Assembly: GCA_036936605.1 (NCBI GenBank)
Contig: JAUPFV010000003.1
Location: 108,509,278-108,573,277 of the forward strand
Source: Limnanthes douglasii subsp. nivea
Lineage: Eukaryota > Streptophyta > Magnoliopsida > Brassicales > Limnanthaceae
DNA length: 64,000 nucleotides
Direction of reading: 5' to 3'
Shown here: positions 43,084 to 53,487 of the stretch, in pieces
Layout: the number at the start of each line of letters is the position of its first letter
Numbering within the stretch: position 1 is the stretch's first letter
Position numbers and translations under genes: made by a program
The notes under the pieces: model-generated
What the model was told of the DNA's origin: nothing
Databases searched by the model: none
Seen by the model: the letters and a program-made list of their open reading frames with translations, nothing else

Positions 43084-43373
43084 CGTTAAGTATTAGATTT
43101 TCTATATATATAGAGAAAATAACTTATTTAGAAAGAGAAACAGTTTGTAATCAATTGTGAATATAAAGTGTCAATCATCATTTATTTCATAACTATCCAT
43201 CCTATTTATAGGACAAATGGGCAAATAACAGAATCAGTTATACATTATAGTAAATTGCATTTTTATCCTTTACTATTTATATTAAATATTAAATTTATCC
43301 TTTAACTTTACAAATCTTAATCATTAATGTTTCTCTAATTGCTTTTACCCCTTAATAATATATATCATTATCA
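43084..43373 (-). repeat. Tat-B 5' LTR (right)
   Basis: About 290 bp, CGTTAAGTATTAG...ATATCATTATCA; the first base is mutated from T. It aligns with 26014-26331 with several small deletions, indicating considerable age. Confidence 0.85.
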
Positions 43374-43378
43374 TTATA

Positions 43379-43690
43379 AAAATGGTATATTAATAAAAAC
43401 AAATCAGTGTACGCCAAAAAGGCGATGCCCAAAAGTAGATATAGCGGCCAAGTTTATGGATTTTTATAATGTCGTTGCCCGATCGAACACGACTGAATAG
43501 TATAATAAAAATCTCGCAATACTAAAAGAAGTGTTTTTATTTTGCTTGAAGGCTATAGATTATATCATGAATCAATGGATATTAATATATGGTGAAAAAA
43601 ATTCATATCCACACAAACAAGCATAAATATTTAAGCAACCAAACTAGAAATTAGTGAGTGATATATTCATTCGACGTTGTATCCGGTAGG
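43379..43690 (+). pseudogene. MULE transposase remnant, 3' half (resumes after Tat-B)
   Basis: Starts KWYINKN, then AAKFMDFYNVVARSNTTE, YNKNLAILKEVF and AIDYIMNQWILIYGEK, the blocks that follow TDRELALM...FP in Mutator-like transposases. Its first residues continue where 25587-26013 stops. One frameshift near 43430 and two stops are visible. Confidence 0.8.
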
Positions 43691-43904
43691 ATACCCGTTA
43701 CACACCAAAGACGCAACTGCGTGAGCAATTTTTCTCAACCAATTTTTTAACAAATTCAACCAAATATTCAACGAATTCGACCTAATCAAGAAGGTAAAAA
43801 CATCTATTGCATATGATGGAACATAATACTTTAATGATTAACCGAAAATCCTTGAATATGTTATGACACACCTCCAATGTTACACACCTTAAAGGATTAC
43901 TAGG

Positions 43905-45170
43905 CTTTCTAAAACCAAAATTGTAACCTCATATGCCATGGATACATAAAAACTTACTAAAGGTTCTACAATGGTAGAACCCAGTGTTTCCTACTTCGGA
44001 TCCAAATCCATCAATTCCATCCACCAAGTCTTCTCGTATTGAAAAAGAGGACACTGGACTCAAGTTGGCAGACCAACAACCACAAATAATATAAGAGAAG
44101 ATGAATGATACTGGGGAAGATACCCCATTCGAAACATTTTGTCATACTGCTGACACCAGTATAGTTCAAGAAATGAAGAAAAAAGTAAGACTGCCAGATG
44201 CCTAACCGCTTCTGAAGTGTCTTTTTGGGAAAGTTAGGCCTAACTTCTTCAAGGTTAGTGTTAAGTACTTGATGGAACTTCAAAACAATTCCTATGTGTA
44301 TACCCATACAGTTGAGTTGGACAGAATTATGAAGAAATGGGGCTTTCTATAGTCCATCAAGGTGAGAACTCCCATCTATGAGGAGCCTCCGATAGATAAA
44401 AGGTTAAAGAGCTAATGGTATATACTGAAGTACTTAATTGGGGTATTCGGTTCCCTCTAGACCCATGGATAGTCAGATATTTCCACTTGGTGAAGTTACG
44501 CCCAAGTCAATTAAGTCTTAATGCTTGGTATACCTTATTAGCCAGCATCATCGCTTCAAGGTTGTCTAAGATTCCAATGCATATGGAACAATTTGCTGTT
44601 GTGGCCAGCTTATGTCGAAACCACCATATTTTCTTCTATTATTTTAACATGGGGAATGATTATAAAGTGCTTGATGATTTTTTGGAGGCTGACAAGCTTT
44701 GGAGGATCCAATTGTTCTGTATTAGTTGTGCTTGGGAAAATGGAAAGAAGATCACTTCCAAAGGAAATCCAAGTTTACTAACTCGATATTGGAAGAGTTC
44801 AAGTAAACACTTTACGACTTTTTTTACTATGTATTAATATCAAACTTCACATCGGATTTCGATATTGAATTTCACCTCATATGTTGATATTAAATTTCAC
44901 ATCGGATTTTTTTTCCAGTGTTTTTAAAGATGTTCTCATAATATTTGGATGAGGGACGAACCAATTTTACAAAGCTGAATCAGTGGGCCACAAAGAATTA
45001 AGGAACTGGTTTCCATAATTGTTTTACCGCAACAAACATGGTGAGGGTCTATCTGTACAGAACAAGCTCAACTATGGAGCTCTCGTGGGAACATTTTACC
45101 AATCTTCTTGAAGTAGTTGATATCTTCAAAAGGACAAATAAAAAAGATGGCAAGCTTTATTTACCAGTCC
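43905..45170 (+). pseudogene. antisense ORF of Tat-C, decayed
   Basis: The open part 44415-44837 reads LNWGIRFPLDPWIVRYFHLVKL, ASRLSKIPMHMEQF, FYYFNMGNDYKVLDDFLEADKLW and CAWENGKK, equal to the second half of exon 1 in Tat-A. A GTAAAC donor follows the SSS residues at about 44803 and a TTTTTCCAG acceptor lies near 44920. Exon 2 remnants extend to about 45170 (NKHGEGLSVQNKLNYGALVG). Upstream, 43905-44247 matches the Tat-D fragment. Confidence 0.75.
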
Positions 45171-47340
45171 TACTGACCATTTAGTCATCCTTCTTGATCT
45201 ATCAGTCTTTTATAGCACATTTTTCAGGGGAAACGAAGTTCACACTGTGACAGAGTGAGCTTGAAAGTATGATCTCATTTTTCTAGCTCTTATCACCAAT
45301 GCTAAGGCTATTTTTTCCAATTTTAAGTATATTTTCTTAGTTTCCAACAAACTCTTGCTTATATAATAAATCAGACGGGGATAATTATCCACTTCTCGTA
45401 CCAAAGCAACACTCACCGCATATTATGATACTTCCAAATACATATAAAACCTCTTATCTTAAACAGGTTTGAACAACGTCTTGGGTGAAGATAAATGTTT
45501 TTTTTATTTTAAGGAAAACTTAATCACGGTAAGGAGACCAGTTGAAGTTTTTAGCATTCCTTAAAACTTAGAAAAATTTGGCACATTTGTCTGACGATCA
45601 ATGCAGGAAATATTCTAGTTGATATATGGACTTCTTTGGTATTTCGAGGTGGATCCATTACTAACAAAGCATTTAACTGATCTGGGTCAGTCTGAATCCC
45701 TTTCTCACTTATAATATACCCAAGAAATTTACCAGATCGGACTCTTAAGGTACATTTCTCTGGATTTAACTTCAAGTTGATGGTTTCTAAGTTAGAATTT
45801 GCTTATTGGAGATCGGATATGTGATCTTCTTCCTTAGGATTTTTTACCATCATATCATCAATGTAAACTTATATATTCATGCTGATTTGATTAACAAATG
45901 CCTTATTCACCAATTGTTGATTAGTAGCTCCGAGATTCTTCAACTCAAATGGCATTACCTTATAACAATAGAGCCCTATATCAGTTATAAAGGTAGTGTG
46001 ATCTTGATCATTCAGATTAATCTGTATTTTATTATACCCCAAAAAGGCATCCCTAAAAGAAATCAATTTGTTCCCTGATGTAGAGTCCACTAGCTGATCT
46101 ATCCGGGGTACTGGGAAAAAATATTTAAGAAAATATATTATCGTATCCCCATGTTTGTTTTGACTTGGATAAAATGGTTTCGTATATTCTTTAAGACTTT
46201 CCCCCACCTTTTGTCTATAATATATTATCGTATCCCCATTCGCATAAAAAATTTACTTCACATGAAATACTGGCGAAACATGCTCCAGAACATTTCAAAA
46301 TTCTTGATACAACCTTGAGGCAAACGATTATACCATTTTGATACGATATTCTTGAAAGTCTGATAAAAATCCATACACAACAGTTTATCATCATCATCGT
46401 AATTAATCATGAATTTTTTTAATTTTTCGATATGGTTATCTGGGTCTTGTGTTCCGTCAAACTTTTCTAGTTTAGAAATATCAAACCACTTCGGAAGATG
46501 ACCAGACAAAAGTTTAATAGAAAATGGAGATGATCTCAAATTATGACCTACCTTATACGCACTTCTCCCTAGACCTTCATTCATCGTTGCATATAAACCT
46601 TCCTCTGACGGAAATGTAAATTGATTACTCACACAGCACTCATAATTATGGCTATAAGACTAAATTTTCATACGGGGAGTTATCTGTTCTCGTCGAGTTA
46701 CCTTCACAACTTTATCAGGATCTTTGAAATAAAGCTTTTTCTTTCCATGATCGTGCTTCTCATTCCTTTAAACCATTGATATATGAGCAGCTCGATGAAC
46801 ATCTCTATATATCCTCAAATCTCTTTGCCTGTAATTTGTTTTATCTCAAGTATACCTTTCTGAGGACAAAGATTCATCTGAGATATAAGATGAATATTTA
46901 CTAGATTCTATTGACTCATAGCGTTTTCGAGATATTACTATTCTTTTAGAAGAACGATGAGTTTTTCTTTGATGCTTTTCCTCGGTCTGAGAAACGTTTT
47001 GTACTTGGTCTGTTCCTATCGTTCGTTCTTGTCATACCTCAGACTTAATTCTCCACGAACTGATTATTGCTTCATTTTTCACATTTATCCTCTTAATATC
47101 TTACAATAATTCTTTATGTCGGGCTACCAAGGCAGATTCTTTGAGTAGCTTTTCAACATATCAATCCTTATCATTTCTTTCGTTTTTACTTGTTCCTCAA
47201 TCAGGAGATCTTCATATGAATCTCCAATCGCATGGTTTGCCAGATTAGTCTCTAGCTCTCCACGAACTTCGATCTCCATTACTCTTACAATATTTTTAAA
47301 TTAATATTATGGTTTTGGAACAACGATTCCAGGTACCAAT
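45171..47340 (-). pseudogene. Tat-C gag and RT, internally deleted
   Basis: From right to left: gag with the capsid domain at 46632-46258 (FDISKLEKFDGTQDPDNHIEKL), then at about 46110-46140 a direct jump from the gag ..GESLKEYTK region into RT (PRIDQLVDSTSGNKLISF), then RT to 45551 (CTLRVRSGKFLGYIISEKG) and part of RNase H to about 45190. Protease and the start of RT are missing at the gag-RT junction. Integrase and the second RNase H are missing where RNase H meets the aORF. Confidence 0.75.
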
Positions 47341-47663
47341 CAGTTTCCCACAAACGACACCACTGATGAATTCAAATATTTCTTAGTTATTAATCTTGTT
47401 AAAACTATTATTATATGAAAGTATCTATCAAAGAAATGTTCGTATGAAGGTATATTTCAAGAGAGAACTGAATCAATAGAGAGAGAAAAAGATCAAAAGA
47501 ATAAATGTAGCAATCATTGACTAATCATTGACATTTTCCCAAAAAGAGAATGTTCTTTATATTGTACATAAGGTGGGTCTCATATTTACATATTTACCCT
47601 ATCATAAGTGGGTATTCTCACCCACACTCTTTTATTATTTATAAACAAGTTTACTAGTGATTA
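47341..47663 (-). repeat. Tat-C primer binding site and putative 5' LTR
   Basis: The minus strand reads TGGTGTCGTTTGTGGGAAAC (47362-47343), a mutated GGCGCCGTCTGTGGGAA primer site. The plus-strand LTR would begin TGATGAATTC at 47364. Its far end and the partner LTR were not identified, so the right boundary is a guess. Confidence 0.5.
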
Positions 47664-47799
47664 TATAAGACCCCGACCCCCTCAACCCCTATGTTTGCTT
47701 TAGTTTAATCACATTAATTTAAACCTTTTGTTTATCATACTAAATCTTATTTCTCTCTAAATTTTCTCCCATTATCATGAGTGACTTACCATCAACGAT

Positions 47800-48641
47800 T
47801 GTAATCATTATAACACCCATTTGTAGCTCTCAAATTTCTCTCCGGACATAAATGAAAATCCGATGTATGAAAGGTATCCTGAGAGAAGTGGCTCCAACAA
47901 CCTCATACAAAGGCATCTCATATTTGATTACCTTGTGTGTGTTATCCACACAAAATTTGTAGATATCCATAACAAATCCAAACTAACCGGGTGTGCGATG
48001 AAAATTTCACCTATAGTACGCTTCCGTCTTTGCACGATCTATGTCACTCGTAATAGTTGAACTTTTTTAGTTCACCCAACAAGTATTGGAATTGCAACGG
48101 ATCGCCTCTCTCGATCTTTAGTTGTTTTAGTTGAGAATTTTACACGGTGCCCATGGACGACAAATTCTTAGGGTTCATTTTTAACTCCTCCAAGAATATC
48201 ACGAGGACGATATCCCATTTTTGTAGAACTAACTACAAATTCTAACTCTTATTTGGAAAATCATCTCAAGTACGAATGACCTTCACCGGATTTTGTAGTC
48301 TCGTGATTGTGAACCCTGCATGCGACCTCTAGGGACCATAAATCATTATCTACATTAATTCCTTTAAAGGTGAAACAACATCCACATTTCTTGGTCTCGA
48401 CATAACTCCTTTTAAGATCCTTCAGATCTACCAACTTTATGTACTTTTCGGATCTCTCGCACATAAAAATAATTCTCAAAGTTTTTCTACTTTTGGCATC
48501 GTCGCGATATCGTAATATAATTACAAACTCGTTGTCTATTGCGGGTTGCTTAACCCAATCAATTAGTTCTTTTTGCGTATAATGAGATTTTTTGCTGAAT
48601 AAATGATTATAATCAACGAAGCAATGCTCCTCTTTTATCAT
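47800..48641 (-). pseudogene. third MULE transposase remnant
   Basis: 48641-48261 is an open 126-codon stretch with the FAR1-like part of Mutator-like transposases: ELIDWVKQPAIDNEFVIILR, CERSEKYI, TKKCGCCFTFKG and VHNHET..GHSYLR. Downstream on the minus strand the family order goes on in broken frames (PKNL, LQFQYLLGELKKFNYYE, FIAHPVSLDLL, SYIGFSFMSGEKFESYKW) to about 47800. It is separate from the other two MULE remnants and in opposite orientation. Confidence 0.75.
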
Positions 48642-49300
48642 GCAAAAATCAATAAGCTCCTTATCCTACATAGCCAAAATGAACTCCGCACCGACTGGTA
48701 GAATATTCACAATCGTCGTAGGAGTTCCCCCGGGATGGAAAATACCACCCCGGTGGTTGGAAAATTCTCCCATGGGTGCCGATCTAAAAATTAACCTCAA
48801 ACTCATACTTTTATTTGTTCATGGCACCGACGGGGGAGGATCCTAAGGGTCGTCGGTTACACCATCACATCCTGGAAGGCTGCACTTCATCGTACCGACA
48901 GGTTCCAAAATCGACGACATCAAACCTAATTCTAAGAGGAATTAAATTCCAGTCCCGCCGGGTAGAGCTTTTCAACCGACGGGGCTGGATGGTTTCAGTT
49001 CTTTTTAAATCGGAAAGAACTACGAAAATAAAAAATTTATAAAAAATTGGTTAGAAAGACTATTTAATTTGGATTTTCAAACTCCTCACCAAGTTTCTTC
49101 TTTTGATTTTCTATCCGAAAATCAATTTCTAAGGTTTGAAGAGTTTTTGGAAGTTTTTTTTGGAGATTTAGATATTCTTAAGAGGTTTGATTTTTTAAAA
49201 AAAAATTGGTTAATTTTTGTATATAAATAAAAGGCTGGCGACGGAAATTTTGTGTTTTTAAATTTTAGGGTACCCAAATTTATTTATTTTTAAATGAATT
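48642..49300. other. GC-richer island with CCGACGG-like motifs
   Basis: Against an AT-rich background, this stretch carries repeated short motifs in both orientations: ACCGACTGG, ACCGACGGGG, GTCGTCGGTTA, ACCGACAGG, AACCGACGGGG and GGCGACGG. CACTA transposons have subterminal repeats of this type, but no CACTA terminus or transposase was found, and it could be the upstream part of the MULE at 48641. Confidence 0.3.
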
Positions 49301-51149
49301 TATTAAATAAAAAAGTAAAATAATAAAAAACTAAAAAAATTTAAAAATTCCAATTCATTTGGTACCGGTTATAATATTTGTCCGTAGGATTTAACCAATC
49401 ACTTTTGAAAAGCAAAAGAAAACAGTACTTTCCTACTTACTTTCACTGACATAATAAGCCCCACTTTTGTAAGGAGTGATGCTCCCAAATTGCTTAATAA
49501 GTTTCAGATTAATAAGTTTTTATTAAATTAATTATTCAGATCATTATCAATCTTTTAAACAATTGAAAACCATGATAATCTTTTTACATAAAAGGATCAC
49601 CTACGTATACGAACTTCGTAAACAAAAAGATAATTATTTCGACTTTTTTATTAAACTAAAAATGGGGTAAAAATCGTTGTTAGTTTTCCATGTCTACCAC
49701 TTGTATCAACATAGTCTCTTTCGTTCACTTCTCCATAAAACTCATTCCTTTCGTTTTAAAAATTTACAAATATAGTCTCCGCAAATATAATCCATTTAAA
49801 AACTGACACGTGACATTTAAATTCTAAGTTTTGGATCACTTTTGCTCTTCAAATTCCAAGTTTTGTATCACTTTTGGTCTTCCAAAATATACGGAAGATT
49901 AATAGTGCAAATTTTTAAAATGAAAAGAATGAATTTTATGCAGAAATGAACGAAAAAAATTATATTGATACAAATGGTAAACCCATAGAGAACTAACCTT
50001 ATTTTTAGCCCAAAAAAATGATTATGATTTTTTAACACAGAAAAAACACCTTCATACAAAAATTATTTTCTCTTAAAATAAGATAAGTGAAACAAGCAGA
50101 GTTGATAATTTAATTCCAAATTGTAGATATCCCCGACCGAATAAATTCGACAAGACGGATTATTAAAACAATAAGATGGATTACAGTTTTTAATTTTATT
50201 GCTCGTTCTATTAAAACAATGAGATGGATTACAGTTTTTAATTTTATTGCTCGTTCGGATTCATATTGGGTTTTGGTTATATATATATAACACATTTTCT
50301 TTTTCTAACGATATCTGTCTAGTAAAACTAAAAGTACATGTATTTTAAAATTTATATTATTTTGTTTTGGAATATGTTGATTTAATTAGGTGAGATGAGA
50401 TTGTTCGACTTCTAAATTTAATTTTTTACTTTAGTTTATGGTCGGATTATGTTTCGTTGTGATTTGGATTTTCGAATTCGATTCAAATATTTACAGAGGA
50501 TTTCATTCGTAGATAATTTATAGGTATCCGTAGATATTCCGAATCGTAAATTTAGATTTTATATAAATACAAAAATATCTTTAAAAAATCCGAACGAATT
50601 CACATATCAAAATTTTACTACAAAAGGACAACATGAATCCGTAAATTCAAATTTAGTATGAATACAAAAATATCCATAAAAATTCCGGACGAATTCATCT
50701 ATCGAAATATTATCTCGATCTGCTCTGTTGTCATTTTTAGAAGAGTAACATGGTAATTGTATTTTAGAATAAAAAATCACAGCTTATTTAAGTATGAATT
50801 AGTTTTTCAAATTAATACTAAAATAAATTACTTTTCAAGTTAATACATTTTTATAAATTAATTTATGTATTAAATTAAATTAAATATCTAGTTCACGTAG
50901 ATTTTTTTATCGGACGCAATATAAGGATTAAAATGCCGATATTTTTTATTTAGTCATTTCAAAATCATCAGTGATATTTTTGGTTTTGGTAAAATCTATA
51001 CATTTAATCTTTCATTAGCAAAATATATAAATTTAGTCCATCGACTTTGTAAAATTTATAAATTTGGTCTTTAAATCCAAAACACAATAATTTGTTATGA
51101 ACTAAATTTATAGATTTTACCAAGTCAAATTAAATTTATAAATTTATAA
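49301..51149. other. AT-rich intergenic DNA with a 50-bp duplication
   Basis: No gene seen. 50161-50258 holds two copies of a 50-bp unit with GATGGATTACAGTTTTTAAT. 50930-51149 is a low-complexity AAATTTATAAATTT-type stretch that forms the left flank of Copia-1. Confidence 0.5.
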
Positions 51150-51865
51150 TGTTGGAATTTCTCCATTAAGTTGGACCGTCACATGTCGTATCGATGTATC
51201 GAACTATCGTTAATATTAGTCCAATAAAAGTAATCATAAAGAAAAGAACGGACTAGTAGATAAAATATGTATCATGGAGGTAATTGTATAGATACCAGGT
51301 TTAATTCCGAATACTTCACACTTAAGCAAAACGTAAAGTTTTGGGGTTATTTTGTAAAACAAAATAATACCGGGTTATGGTCCCTAAGAGTGACAATTTA
51401 ATAAGGACTGGTCTTCATTAAGTAACTGTCTAGAAGTTACAGACAATTAAGAGAGAAGAACCGTTACTGGTCTTCATTAAGTAACTGTCTGGAAGTTACA
51501 GACAATTAAGAGAGAAGAACCGTTACTGGTCTTCGTTAAGTAAATGTCTGGAAGTTACAGACAATTACTTAATGAGGAACCGTTTTCTCACTTCAGTTCT
51601 ATATAAGAATGAGTTTCTCATTCTTGAAAGCAACGAAAGAAAATACAGAGAGAAAATCCTTTAAGAAAAACAAATTGATTATTCTTTCGAATCAATTATA
51701 AAAGTGTGTTTTGGTTGCCATCAATAACCTAGCAAAGGATCGCCGATCATCTGCAAAGAATGTCTACATCCTGTAAGAATAAAGTATTTATTCCGCATTA
51801 TTATAGGATGATTTAACTTCATGGTTCAACAAGTTAGATTAGAAATCCGTAAAGTATTTCTATCA
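51150..51865 (+). repeat. Copia-1 5' LTR
   Basis: Starts TGTTGGAATTTCTC and ends TTTCTATCA. A TATATAAG promoter box is at 51600-51607. It contains three 59-bp tandem units (about 51407-51583), each with TCTGGAAGTTACAGACAAT-like sequence. Compared with the 3' LTR it lacks three short segments. Confidence 0.92.
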
Positions 51866-51867
51866 AG

Positions 51868-51879
51868 TGGTATCAGAGC
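51868..51879 (+). promoter_or_regulatory. initiator tRNA-Met primer binding site
   Basis: TGGTATCAGAGC, the standard plant copia primer site, two bases after the LTR end. Confidence 0.95.
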
Positions 51880-51949
51880 CACCATGAAATTAAATTCTTA
51901 GTTTTTCAGATTATAAAATTAGATCATATATATTAGATCTATATATTAG

Positions 51950-52740
51950 ATATGATGTCGGTTATTGGAAATTACACAAACAATTAAACATATGATGTCG
52001 GTTATCGGAAATTACACAAACAATTAAACAATCATATAATTATATATGCAGTTAAAAGATGCCGGCTACTATAATTAATATAATTAAATTAAAATCTGAA
52101 ATTATTAATTTAGTATATGTCATTTCCCTAAAGAATAGGCGAAATATACGTGAACACCGATAAATGTGTAATTAAGTTTGCTTATAAAGTTAGTTAGTTT
52201 GCTTATAAAGTTATAAGTGAATTATTAATTATTACGAGAATTATATTATATCATTGAAGTTTATTATATATATAAATAAATATTATATTATAATATATAT
52301 TAAGAATTATATTATAATATAATTAAGAAATATATTACAATATAATTAAAGATATATTATAATATATTAAATTTAAGGTGTAATTTTAATTTGATTAAAG
52401 ATATATTATAATTAAAGATATATTACAATATAATTAAAGATGTATTATAATATATTAAATTTAAGGTGTAAATTTAATTTAATTAAAGATATATTATAAT
52501 TAAAGATATATTACAATATAATTAAAGATATATTATAATATATTAAATTTAAGGTGTAAATTTAATTTGATTAAATTATACATATACTACGAAATAGTTT
52601 GGACATTAAGTAAGGTAGTCGTATAGTATTTTTCGAAATAATTAGCATGTTTTAAGTTGTCCGAACTTCGGTAAATAATTAATGATTCAATATACCGCCA
52701 AACGATAAATAATTAATGATTCAATATACCGCCAAAGTGA
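51950..52740 (+). repeat. repeat-rich leader of Copia-1
   Basis: Three sets of direct duplications: a 42-bp unit twice (51951-52031, containing TGATGTCGGTTAT), an 88-bp unit three times (about 52285-52572, containing TTAAATTTAAGGTGTAA at 52373, 52461 and 52549 spacing), and a 33-bp unit twice (about 52671-52738, containing GATTCAATATACCGCC). Non-coding. Confidence 0.85.
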
Positions 52741-53114
52741 TCCCTATTGCTGAATTAATTATTTTAGAGTTTTGACAAGTCTATGATTGACAAGTATGTA
52801 AATTTTAATCGGCCCAAAGGAAGGTTAATGTGTGACATAGTTAATCTTAGACACGAGATAGTTATTTGTGAATTGATCATTAAGAAAATTGAACTAAAAA
52901 AAATCGGCCCAAAGGAAGATTTTTTTTTCTCTTCAATTAGAAGGATCAACATTAATTATGCTCAAACTCATACATATACAAATTAATATGCTTGCCCAAA
53001 GGTATCTTATTGATGTTGTAAGAGTATGTTTTATTATGCTATGTTTATTTGTTAAATACTATGGAGGTTATATGTTAAGTGATGTTTTTGGCTATTTATT
53101 GTTTGTTGTTTGTT

Positions 53115-53487
53115 ATGTTAGCAAATTCGTATTTCTATAACCCGGAAGGCAAAAAGGCACCCATACTTAATGGGAGCAACTTTGAGCTGTGGAAAGAAGA
53201 TATGTTGCTGCACTTGATGTGCCATGATTACGACTTAGCATTAAGGGCGATGAACCTAAACCTCTGACTGATGACAGTTCTTCTACGGAGAGAAGAAAGA
53301 GTCAGAGGCGTGGGAAAAGTCGAACATGATAAGTCTAGGGATCATGAAGTAAGCAATTCCATTAGCATTCCGTGGTGCAGTTTCACCTGAGATCACTAAT
53401 GCGAAAATATTTCTCGAAGAGGTAGAGAAATGTTTTGCCAAGAACGATAAAGTAGAGATTAAGACGCTGCTTATTAAGCTAGTCTCT
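53115..53487 (+). pseudogene. Copia-1 gag, 5' end with frameshifts
   Basis: The probable start ATG is at 53115. The frame encodes PEGKKAPILNGSNFELWKED and then shifts near 53255 and again near 53290. A TAA at about 53350 interrupts the third segment before it runs into the long frame (LAFRGAVSPEIT...EEVEKCFAKND). The family order is unbroken, so only small mutations separate the pieces. Confidence 0.75.

Larger units (their letters stand above)
26014..43373 (-). mobile_element. Tat-B: composite, decayed Tat LTR-element block
   Basis: Bounded by related LTRs (26014-26331 and 43084-43373) and TTATA duplications, and inserted in a MULE remnant. Left part: aORF, tandem array, integrase, RNase H/RT and one gag-PR-RT(N) segment (to about 35150). 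Then 5 kb of unrelated material (35151-40112). Then a second gag-PR-RT(N) segment and the right LTR. At 17.4 kb it is about 7 kb longer than Tat-A because of the second gag-PR segment and the other insertions. The two gag-PR copies are roughly 88-90 percent identical by eye, so they are not a recent duplication. Confidence 0.75.

Noticed and set aside
53079..53114. Upstream start of the Copia-1 gag at 53079
   Set aside because: The first 12 residues are hydrophobic and unlike copia gag; the ATG at 53115 fits the family start better.
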